Below, piece by piece: positions 40,721-47,853 of a stretch of DNA of 64,000 nt. The notes under the pieces are model-generated. The model was not told the origin of the DNA and did not search any database. It saw only the letters and a program-made list of their open reading frames with translations. A program made the position numbers and the translations under genes. The DNA comes from Candidatus Woesearchaeota archaeon. GTDB lineage: Archaea > Nanoarchaeota > Nanoarchaeia > Woesearchaeales > JAGVZT01. The stretch covers positions 310,001 through 374,000 of the forward strand of contig JAFCGF010000001.1 in assembly GCA_017608295.1 (NCBI GenBank), in the 5' to 3' direction. Each line of letters starts with the position of its first letter. Positions within the stretch are counted from its first letter, which is position 1.

Positions 40721-41526
40721 GGAGTCACCTCTTCCCATTCAGTGTCTGTTCTGGGGACAAAGAGCCTGTTCTTCATTATGAAGAAATCGCTCTCGAATAT
40801 CTTCTTCCTCACAGAGGGGGTGAGCGGAGCCCGCACATGGTACTCGTTGTTGAGGTATTCAGCGTCACTTTGTGAATAACGTGGCAGCGGATCGAAGTCT
40901 GAAAGCTCATACTTGCACCTGACAGATTCCCTTCCTGCCTTCCGGACAGAGCCGTGGATGACAAATTCGCATCCGCTTGCCATGGTTCCAACTGCCCAGC
41001 CCACATTGCCCAGGACCTCTATCTTGCAGTAACTCACCCTGTCCCCGCACTCGATGACATCTCCCAGTATTGTGACGGAGAGCAGGTTGTCATCCTTTCC
41101 CCTGAGAGTCTGGAATCCAAGAATCCTTGATGTGGGGGGCAGCCTGTTGAAGTCAAGCACGAAATCATTGTGGCCGTTGTTGTAGAGTGCCTGGAGCACG
41201 GGGTCAATGAAGTAGTTGAAGTAGCAGGCATGGGTGATGTCAGTCTCAAGCGGGATGTACCAGGTGAGGTCGTCGAGGAATTTGTTCGCATCGAAATCCT
41301 GGTCAGTGGGAAGCATCTCCGAAAGCTCACGTACTTTTTCCTTGTATTTGTGGTCGAATCCACCAACCCATTTCCTTGAGCGCCACATCTCCTCTACGAT
41401 GGTTTCGTACTGTCCCACTAAATTGTCCACAAGGGAGTCGCGCGTGTGTTCTTCCCCTGTCTCGTAGTGCTCCTTCATCTTTTTGGTGCCAGAGGCAAGC
41501 TCACCGTCAAGGAGGTCGCGGCTCAC
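40717..41526 (-). CDS. Cluster paralog 6
   Basis: 269 residues. GTG start, MSRDLLDGELASGTKKMKEHYETGEE; FDANKFLDDLTWYI; VLQALYNNGHNDFVLDFNRLP; repeats VSYCKIEVLGNVGWAVGTMASGCEFVIHGSVRKAGRESVRCKYEL. End NRLFVPRTDTEWEEVTP, whose codons GAAGAGGTGACTCC hold the SD of paralog 7. Function unknown. Confidence 0.82.
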   Translation of the reverse strand: MSRDLLDGELASGTKKMKEHYETGEEHTRDSLVDNLVGQYETIVEEMWRSRKWVGGFDHKYKEKVRELSEMLPTDQDFDANKFLDDLTWYIPLETDITHACYFNYFIDPVLQALYNNGHNDFVLDFNRLPPTSRILGFQTLRGKDDNLLSVTILGDVIECGDRVSYCKIEVLGNVGWAVGTMASGCEFVIHGSVRKAGRESVRCKYELSDFDPLPRYSQSDAEYLNNEYHVRAPLTPSVRKKIFESDFFIMKNRLFVPRTDTEWEEVTP

Positions 41527-42398
41527 GGCGTCACCTCTTCCCAGCCGCCGCTGTCGTCAGGAACGTAAAGCTGGTTACGATGACGAGAGTTATAGGTGAA
41601 GAAGTGGGCACTATTAAGAAGGTCAATTTCAGCTTCGGCAAGGACTTCATGGACATATACTTTTGAGTTATTAGGTGCGTCGATTCCCCACCTTAATTGC
41701 TGAATCTGTGATAAATAATTCCTCAGAGAGTTGAATGTGAATGTACATTTTCTTGCGGAATTCCCAAATGCACTGATATTCTCCTTGAATTTGAAGTCTG
41801 ATCTGTATGCCCCCGTTGCGACTGAATCTGAACCGAAGGACGTCCCGTGGAGTTCAAGCGAGCAGTCCGAGACATATGCTCCAAAATGCCTTACCCTCCC
41901 TATAAAACGCATATTGAGGGGATTTCCTCTCCTACCAGTGAGACCATTACCAATGTCAGTTCTTGATAGCCCAGAACCTGAGGTGTCAATAATGAAATCA
42001 TTATATCCTACATTGTACAATGCTTGTATCAGGGGGTCCAGGAGCATTTCTCCAAGATGCATTCCCTGGCTATCTAAGAATCCATATCTGGTAAGGGCGG
42101 GCAGAATGGCATCGAGAAATGCGTTGGGCTCTAGGGCCTCTGTATCTAATCTCAGTTCTTCAGTGAGGAAGTCAGCACGTTTCTTGATACCATCCAATAG
42201 ATACATACGGTATGGTTTCCTCGAGAAACGTAGTTTCAACCAATTGACCGAACTTTTGATGGCAGTGAGGGTTCCTTCCTTCACAATATTGACAAGCTGA
42301 TTAACCCTCTCTTCATCATAGTCAAAATGCCCTTCTTCGTATGTTTCTCTTTGCCTGCTTTGGGATAACACGTCCTCAAGCCCTTCGAGGCGGCTCAT
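41523..42398 (-). CDS. Cluster paralog 5
   Basis: 291 residues. MSRLEGLEDVLSQSRQRETYEEGH; LEPNAFLDAILPAL; LIQALYNVGYNDFIIDTSG; repeats VSDCSLELHGTSFGSDSVATGAYRSDFKF. The stretch 41680-42320 is visibly richer in A/T than its neighbours, which may mean a different history. End NQLYVPDDSGGWEEVTP, the clearest form of the C-terminal motif. Confidence 0.82.
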   Translation of the reverse strand: MSRLEGLEDVLSQSRQRETYEEGHFDYDEERVNQLVNIVKEGTLTAIKSSVNWLKLRFSRKPYRMYLLDGIKKRADFLTEELRLDTEALEPNAFLDAILPALTRYGFLDSQGMHLGEMLLDPLIQALYNVGYNDFIIDTSGSGLSRTDIGNGLTGRRGNPLNMRFIGRVRHFGAYVSDCSLELHGTSFGSDSVATGAYRSDFKFKENISAFGNSARKCTFTFNSLRNYLSQIQQLRWGIDAPNNSKVYVHEVLAEAEIDLLNSAHFFTYNSRHRNQLYVPDDSGGWEEVTP

Positions 42399-43210
42399 GG
42401 CTTCACCTCTTCCCAGCCGCCACTGCCGTCAGGGATGAGAAATGTGTTGCCGTGCCCTGAGAACCACTCAACTATTGTACTATATGCTATCACATCATCT
42501 GAATCTTCAATTCCCTTCTCAAAGTAGAACTCACACCCTTTTGGTACGTCCTCATTCAAGTGCTTTCCGGCAATGTCTTGAATCCAGGTGTAGGGATTGC
42601 CAGTATCTATGTGAAATGCGCATCTCTCAGCCTTAAGGCCAACTGAGTACTCCGCTTCCGAGAATGTGAACTTGGAATCCAGAGATTCCCCTCCAACATG
42701 GTTGAAAGGCCCTTCTGCGAAAATCCGTGCGTGGGTGCAGTCTGAGCCAAAAGTATGCACCTCACCCTTGTAGTAGAGGACAAAATGATTATCTTCAGTG
42801 CCATAAAGCTGAGCTCCCATCCAGAATAGCTCCGGAAAGTCTGAGAGGTCAAGGTGGAAGTTGTTAAAACCTCTATCATACAATCCCTTGAGAATAGGAT
42901 TGAACATGTACTGAAGAAAATGAAAATTTGGCTCATGGCGGCCTTGTTCTTCAGATTCTATCCTGTGCTGATGCAGGCCATTGACAATCGCATCGAGGAA
43001 TTGTTGGTGGTCAAAATTTTCTCCAAGCTCGGCATCACGTATCATAATCTTATAGTGTTCCTGAGTGAAGCTGTTGGCAGAGTTTTCTGGGTCGAGGAAG
43101 TAATGGAGAATCGTGCTCACGAGCTTGTGGTCGGATACCTTCTTCCCAGGCTCATAGGGCTCTCCACTAGGATTCCGTTCAATATCCTCAAGCCCTTCGA
43201 GGCGGCTCAC
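42395..43210 (-). CDS. Cluster paralog 4
   Basis: 271 residues. GTG start MSRLEGLEDIERNPSGEPYEPGK; FDHQQFLDAIVNGL; ILKGLYDRGFNNFHLDLSDFP; repeats CTHARIFAEGPFNHVGGESLDSKFTFSEAEYSVGLKAERCAFHI. End NTFLIPDGSGGWEEVKP. The C-terminal and start codons are almost identical at the DNA level to those at the paralog 5 to 6 junction. Confidence 0.82.
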   Translation of the reverse strand: MSRLEGLEDIERNPSGEPYEPGKKVSDHKLVSTILHYFLDPENSANSFTQEHYKIMIRDAELGENFDHQQFLDAIVNGLHQHRIESEEQGRHEPNFHFLQYMFNPILKGLYDRGFNNFHLDLSDFPELFWMGAQLYGTEDNHFVLYYKGEVHTFGSDCTHARIFAEGPFNHVGGESLDSKFTFSEAEYSVGLKAERCAFHIDTGNPYTWIQDIAGKHLNEDVPKGCEFYFEKGIEDSDDVIAYSTIVEWFSGHGNTFLIPDGSGGWEEVKP

Positions 43211-44007
43211 GGCGTCACCTCTGTCCATTCATCCTCCTCGCATACGAAGTATCTGTTGTGGCTTGGGGCACCAAGCAGTTCCAGCCAGGTGTCTTCAGTA
43301 CCATTATGGAAATAGAACTCACAATCCGCTGCACTCTCCAGGATATTAGTGGGGGTATTCTCACCATGGATGTCAAAGCGGCAGTCCATGCATAGCTCAA
43401 TCTGCTCTACATTTCCTGACACTGAGATGCGCGAGTACTCAGACTGCATAATCAGATTAAGGTCTCCGGTGACGTGCAGGCTGAGCATCTCATCTTCAGT
43501 GCCATTAAGGTACCCGACTTCTGCCATACTGTTCTTTGGGAAGTCAAGCATCAGGCCGTTGTGTCCCTTGAGGTAGAGCGCCTCCACGACTTTGTACATA
43601 TATATGAGCGGGATGCTGTCTATGATGTTCTGAAGAAATAGCTCAAAGAAATCAAACCCTGAAGCATTGGGGGACTTGCCTTGAGTGTACTCTTGCGCAC
43701 CCTCAAAAACCGCATCCAGAACCTGCTGTCCCTGTACACCCTCTGGAATCATCGCTGAAAGCGTTTCTGGAAGTGTATCCATAAAACCCGCTAGAGATGA
43801 CAGGCTCTCCAGGTCTTCGGTTTCCGGCAGGAGGAGAGTGAACACATCTTCAATACCCTCATCATCTTCTGAGAACAGGGCATCAAGAGGCTTGAGCAGG
43901 GCGTCTATCGCCTGCTGTGTTGGTCCCATGTCGACGCTCTCGTAGTGCTCTTTCTTCTCAGGCGCTTTACCTTCTGCCAGACTCTCGTCAAGAATATCAC
44001 GGCTCAT
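43207..44007 (-). CDS. Cluster paralog 3
   Basis: 266 residues. MSRDILDESLAEGKAPEKKEHYESVD has a Tyr motif without the Gly. The helical domain is more acidic and longer, with GQQVLDAVFEGA; VVEALYLKGHNGLMLDFPKN; repeats with SEYSRISVSGNVEQIELCMDCRFDIHGE. End RYFVCEEDEWTEVTP. The ATG lies 11 bases inside the 3' end of paralog 2, the only junction in the array that is not ATGA/GTGA. Confidence 0.8.
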   Translation of the reverse strand: MSRDILDESLAEGKAPEKKEHYESVDMGPTQQAIDALLKPLDALFSEDDEGIEDVFTLLLPETEDLESLSSLAGFMDTLPETLSAMIPEGVQGQQVLDAVFEGAQEYTQGKSPNASGFDFFELFLQNIIDSIPLIYMYKVVEALYLKGHNGLMLDFPKNSMAEVGYLNGTEDEMLSLHVTGDLNLIMQSEYSRISVSGNVEQIELCMDCRFDIHGENTPTNILESAADCEFYFHNGTEDTWLELLGAPSHNRYFVCEEDEWTEVTP

Positions 44008-44827
44008 GCAACACCACCTCCTCTGCAGAGTGCACCTGCTTCCATCCCGCTCCCTGGGGAATGTAGAGCTCATTCTGGTCAAAGAAATCCCAGAGGATGC
44101 CTCCCTTGAGCTCAGTAAGCCCGTTTCTGGCATAGACCTTGTTCTCCTTTCCGAGGATAGCTATTGTTACCGGACTTTCAAGCTCATACACGCAGTTCTC
44201 GGATTCATTTCCTACTTCTCCGATATCTCCCGACAGGATGAATCGTGAATCCTCTGCGTGTTTTCCTATACTCTCAGCGCTTCCCTCAAACTCAATAACA
44301 CAATACTCACACCACTGCCCCAGCTCCTCAACATCCCCGAGAAGCTTGAGCCTGAGCAGCCTGTCTTCTGCGCCGAAGAGCCTGTAGCCGAAATCCTCGT
44401 CTCTGCTTAAGGAGAACCTGTAGCGGTCCCTACCAAAATACTTTGCCAGTGGCCTCAGGTCAAGCTCGAAATCATTATAGTCTTTGCAGTAGAGCCCCTG
44501 CACAACCATGGCGAGGAACGCGTGGAAATCAGATGTATGGCGAGTCTCTTTCCTTTTCAGCATCTTGCCGAGGGCGTAGTCCATCCCAGTGACTAGTTCG
44601 TCGAGAAAGGTATTAGGCTCAAAATCCTTCCCGATGCCCTGTTCCAATACTGGGAGAAGCAGCAGGGTGTTGCTCTCATGCCCCCAGGTTCCGAATCTAG
44701 TTCCCTCCTCTTTCTCGAGGATATAGTAATCAAGTACGGTGCTGACTGCCTGGCTGAGATCCATCTTATCTTCCACAATCTCAGCTACTGACTTGCCGCG
44801 ATTAAGTAGATTATCGAGAAGGCTCAT
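43997..44827 (-). CDS. Cluster paralog 2
   Basis: 276 residues. MSLLDNLLNRGKSVAEIVED lacks both the MSR-LEGLED start and the tyrosine motif and is the most diverged at the N-terminus. FEPNTFLDELVTGM and VVQGLYCKDYNDFELDLRPL are close to paralog 1. Repeats CEYCVIEFEGSAESIGKHAEDSRFILSGDIGEVGNESENCVYEL show a nearly regular period. End NELYIPQGAGWKQVHSAEEVVLHEP. ATG 44827 fits the overlap with paralog 1. Confidence 0.8.
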   Translation of the reverse strand: MSLLDNLLNRGKSVAEIVEDKMDLSQAVSTVLDYYILEKEEGTRFGTWGHESNTLLLLPVLEQGIGKDFEPNTFLDELVTGMDYALGKMLKRKETRHTSDFHAFLAMVVQGLYCKDYNDFELDLRPLAKYFGRDRYRFSLSRDEDFGYRLFGAEDRLLRLKLLGDVEELGQWCEYCVIEFEGSAESIGKHAEDSRFILSGDIGEVGNESENCVYELESPVTIAILGKENKVYARNGLTELKGGILWDFFDQNELYIPQGAGWKQVHSAEEVVLHEP

Positions 44828-45654
44828 TGTCGTATCACCTTCCCCTCTTTGTCGACCCTGCCCCACTCGCCAGATGTGTCGGGAGTCCAGAGCTCGTTGG
44901 TTTTCTCCCATACGAATTCCCAGGCAGACTTTCCTTTCCTCAAGACGCCGTTCTTCGCATAGATGGCTGTGTTTTTCGCACCGTGGCTAATTTTAGCTTG
45001 ATGCTCGATGTCAAATCTGCAGTGTTCGCTTTTTTTTGCGACCTCATCCACAATCCCGCTGAGGATATATCTTGAATTCTGACCCATTTCCCCGGCTTCG
45101 TTTGCGTCTCCGTCCAGCTCGAGGATGCAGTTGCGCGCATAGTAGCCAAACTCATTGACATTGCCGATGACCTTCAGGCGAAGGGGCCTGTCCTTGCTCG
45201 CGAGCAAACTGCTCGCAACATTCTTTCCCTTGTCTGAATCCTCAGGGCGGAAGTAATGCTGCAATGCCTCCAGGTTCAGGACAAAGTCATTGTAGTCCTT
45301 ACAGTAAAGCCCCTGGACTATCATGTTGAGGAAAGTCTCGATGTTGCCATGCCTGTTGAGATTCGAGCTCTCTAATTCGTTCCAGTACTGCCCTAGCCTG
45401 ATGACAAGGCAGTCAAGGAAGGCGTTGGGATGGAAATCATCTTTTATCCCTCGCTCAAGAATTGGGATGAACCTGAGAATCTCTTTTTCACTGTTGAACA
45501 TACCAATATTATGTTTCTCGTTCTGGTCGATATAGTACTGTATGACAGTATCGACGAACTTTAAATCACAATCAGCCGCTCCACTCTCATAGCTCAGCTC
45601 GGAATTGGACAGGTCCATGTCCTCAAGACCATCGAATACGCCGTCGCGGCTCAT
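44824..45654 (-). CDS. Cluster paralog 1 (first full-length member)
   Basis: 276 residues. MSRDGVFDGLEDMDLSNSELSYESGA; FHPNAFLDCLVIRL; IVQGLYCKDYNDFVLNLEALQ; repeats ARNCILELDGDANEAGEMGQNSRYILSGIVDEVAKKSEHCRFDI. End NELWTPDTSGEWGRVDKEGKV, a longer C-terminus. Paralogs 1 and 2 are each other's closest relatives by motif comparison. Its ATG overlaps the stop of the relict ORF. Confidence 0.82.
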   Translation of the reverse strand: MSRDGVFDGLEDMDLSNSELSYESGAADCDLKFVDTVIQYYIDQNEKHNIGMFNSEKEILRFIPILERGIKDDFHPNAFLDCLVIRLGQYWNELESSNLNRHGNIETFLNMIVQGLYCKDYNDFVLNLEALQHYFRPEDSDKGKNVASSLLASKDRPLRLKVIGNVNEFGYYARNCILELDGDANEAGEMGQNSRYILSGIVDEVAKKSEHCRFDIEHQAKISHGAKNTAIYAKNGVLRKGKSAWEFVWEKTNELWTPDTSGEWGRVDKEGKVIRQ

Positions 45655-45719
45655 GGAGTCACCTCTAAAGCTTCATCTCGCTCTAGTCCAGACAGGCCCT
45701 GAAGAGTGTCACGAGTCAA
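45651..45719 (-). pseudogene. 22-residue relict paralog between vWA gene and paralog 1
   Basis: A TTG-initiated frame reads MTRDTLQGLSGLE, matching the MSRDxLEGL start of the family, and ends LEVTP followed by a TGA that overlaps the next ATG, matching the family end. The 250 or so residues between are missing. An SD (GGGTGA, at the vWA stop) precedes it. It looks like a member that lost its body by deletion, perhaps kept because it couples translation from vWA to paralog 1. Confidence 0.5.
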
Positions 45720-45725
45720 ACCGCA

Positions 45726-47825
45726 TCACCCTTCAGATTCGTAGTGGTGGACGTTGTCTTCAAGAACACCCAGTGCTGCGCCCATGAGATCCTTTGCGTC
45801 CTTTAGCTTGATATAGCGGACGTTCTCCGGCATTTCATCTGCAGGAAGAGGGAAATCAGGTGGGCAGTGCAGGATGGTGATTCTGCACTTCTTTGCCATC
45901 TCATCAAACTGCTTGTACAGGGCATCCAGATTGAATATGCCTCCGTCAGTGATGATATAGACGTCGAGTGAGTCCAGAGTGAGCTCTGCCATGTCCTCAG
46001 TGAGGCTTCCGCGGTCAAGATTGACCTCCACCTCTTTGGTGATGGCTTCCTGGTACATCTTCTGCCCCAGTGAACCCTGATTGTTCATCCAGTCGAGGAT
46101 GTTCTCTGTCTCGTCCCTCTTGAGCTTGTTGCCGTGGCCCATGAACCTCTTCTTCTCCTCAGGGGGAAGGATTTTCTCCAGGATATCCAGGTCAACTTCT
46201 GTTCCGCCGGCCTGGAAACCAACCAGCGCATACGCGATCTGGTAGAGCTGGTTCGTGTACGGCACTGGATATGACTGGCCGCTGAAGTTGATTGCCCCGA
46301 CAAGAGAGTCGTTGATGAGGTAGTTGTTGGCTATCATCATCCCGCAGAGCACATGGTCGCTCTTGTGTGTGGAGGGATTCGGCATTGAGCCAGATGAATC
46401 CATCAGGATGAGGGCATGCGGAACCCGAGGCGCTTTATGATAAGTCTTGTCCTCTGCGTCGACCTTCACCGGCGTGATGCCCGGCATGATGCCTCCATGC
46501 ATGCGGAAGACGTCAATCTTGTTCATCGGGTCTCCCGGCTCATAGGGTTTTCTCATCATAGGGAAGCCGCCATCTTTCGGCGTCCGCAGTTTCTTCGGCA
46601 GGATATACAGGGGCAGCCCGAGAGAGAGCTTCATGTAATATTCAATCTGACTCTCCTCTGTATTGAGTTTTGTGAGTGCGCCGCCCTGTCCGATGCCCAT
46701 GCCTTCGCTTGATTCATCTCCACCCTGGTCAAAGCATTCTGGGAACTGTTCCGTGGCGAACTGCCGCATCTGGTCGTACATGTGCTTGGTGAAATTCTGG
46801 CGAATCTGGTCGAGGGCCTGGGCCATCTGCATTGGAGAAGGCTTCTGGCTTCCCGGACCACCATGGTTGTCACCGAAATCGCCGCATGTGCCGCCTATTT
46901 TCGGCTTGTTCTGGCCGTCACCATCCTGGTCACCCTGGCCGCCGCAACCATCGCCGCATTGTCCCTGACCTTCTCCTTCACCTTCTCCTTCACCCTGGCC
47001 GCCGCACTGCTGTTCGATATCAATGAGCAGCTTGCCGTACTGGCGCATCGCGTTGAGATGGTGCCAATAAGAGTCCTCATCAAGTGCAGTTGCGTTGTGC
47101 AGGAATGGCCAGCCGAACTTTGTGAGGAAAGGGATGTCGTGCATGCGCTCGACATAGCTCTTCTCAACACCCATCTCTTCGGTGCCGTCCTTCGCCTTGA
47201 TCATCTTCGTCTTCTGCTCAGTCAGCTCAGGAGGAGGTGTTATCTTGTGCGACATCTTGTCCTTGAACTGGAATCCGTAGAATTCCAGGTTCAGGAGAAT
47301 CGGCCGATAGTGGTCCATGTACTCAGGATGCTGCATGAGGTCGTCCTCAATCGCCTTTCCCATAGTACTGTAGAGCTCGGCAATCGCCTCGCCTCCTTCA
47401 GAGGTGAAAAATGCCGAGAGATTGTCCACGACGTCGATGTAGTGCTTGAACACCATGTCGCCGAATTCCTTCTTGTCCACCTGCTCTCCGAGCCAGTCAA
47501 ATGAGGTGTAGGCCATCTGCATAAGCACGAGCGCAACACTAAGCTGGTTTGGAAACAGCATGTAGTGCGACACAGTGTGAAGCAGTATGCCCTCAAGAAG
47601 TTGGTCCGTGTCCTCAGTATAGGGCATAAGTGCGCGGACATACTGCTCATCGATGGTTACCTGGCGTGCGCCGACCGAGTGCATAATCTCACTCTCGGCC
47701 TGCTCGCCGACCAATGCGGGCGGGGCAAGCAGGTTCGGCCTCGGGAAGAAGTGGTCCAGCACAGTCGGCCAGAGCTTCTGTATCTTCTCCTCGAGCTCCT
47801 CGCTTGTGATTTCTTCGTCTGCCAT
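45726..47825 (-). CDS. vWA-domain protein with metallopeptidase-like N-terminus (CoxE/DUF2201-like architecture)
   Basis: 699 residues. The C-terminal von Willebrand A domain has the MIDAS start LILMDSSGSM at about residue 475 and a later YIITDGG at about 625. The N-terminal 250 residues are helical and resemble the putative metallopeptidase-like part found with such vWA domains, but the expected H-E-x-x-H is only LLHTVSHY, so activity is doubtful. Between them is a linker of G, E, Q, D, C repeats (GEGEGEGQGQ, CGDGCGG). YEPG occurs in RKPYEPGDPM, and the protein ends EDNVHHYESEG, like the paralog N-termini. ATG 47825 is favoured by GGGGAG eight bases upstream. Partner of the MoxR ATPase. Confidence 0.85.
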   Translation of the reverse strand: MADEEITSEELEEKIQKLWPTVLDHFFPRPNLLAPPALVGEQAESEIMHSVGARQVTIDEQYVRALMPYTEDTDQLLEGILLHTVSHYMLFPNQLSVALVLMQMAYTSFDWLGEQVDKKEFGDMVFKHYIDVVDNLSAFFTSEGGEAIAELYSTMGKAIEDDLMQHPEYMDHYRPILLNLEFYGFQFKDKMSHKITPPPELTEQKTKMIKAKDGTEEMGVEKSYVERMHDIPFLTKFGWPFLHNATALDEDSYWHHLNAMRQYGKLLIDIEQQCGGQGEGEGEGEGQGQCGDGCGGQGDQDGDGQNKPKIGGTCGDFGDNHGGPGSQKPSPMQMAQALDQIRQNFTKHMYDQMRQFATEQFPECFDQGGDESSEGMGIGQGGALTKLNTEESQIEYYMKLSLGLPLYILPKKLRTPKDGGFPMMRKPYEPGDPMNKIDVFRMHGGIMPGITPVKVDAEDKTYHKAPRVPHALILMDSSGSMPNPSTHKSDHVLCGMMIANNYLINDSLVGAINFSGQSYPVPYTNQLYQIAYALVGFQAGGTEVDLDILEKILPPEEKKRFMGHGNKLKRDETENILDWMNNQGSLGQKMYQEAITKEVEVNLDRGSLTEDMAELTLDSLDVYIITDGGIFNLDALYKQFDEMAKKCRITILHCPPDFPLPADEMPENVRYIKLKDAKDLMGAALGVLEDNVHHYESEG

Positions 47826-47853
47826 TGTCATATCTCCCCAGGGAAGAGAAGAC

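Larger units (their letters stand above)
35692..45719 (-). repeat. Array of 12 full paralogs plus one relict, translationally coupled
   Basis: Read from 45719 down, the genes follow each other by ATGA or GTGA overlaps except for an 11-base overlap at 43997-44007. The most conserved DNA is at gene junctions, where the 3' ends coding GGWEEVxP and the starts coding MSRLEGLED are almost the same (compare 41515-41545, 42390-42420 and 43195-43215). Bodies are strongly diverged. All 12 lie directly behind the MoxR and vWA genes. Two further members lie at 1717-3311. Confidence 0.85.

Noticed and set aside
46782..47504. Plus-strand frame of 240 codons opposite the vWA gene
   Set aside because: It is the mirror of the G/E/Q-rich linker and helices of vWA and has no conserved motif or promoter.
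47560..47600. LLHTVSHY in the vWA protein as a zinc protease motif
   Set aside because: The Glu of H-E-x-x-H is missing, so I do not call an active peptidase.
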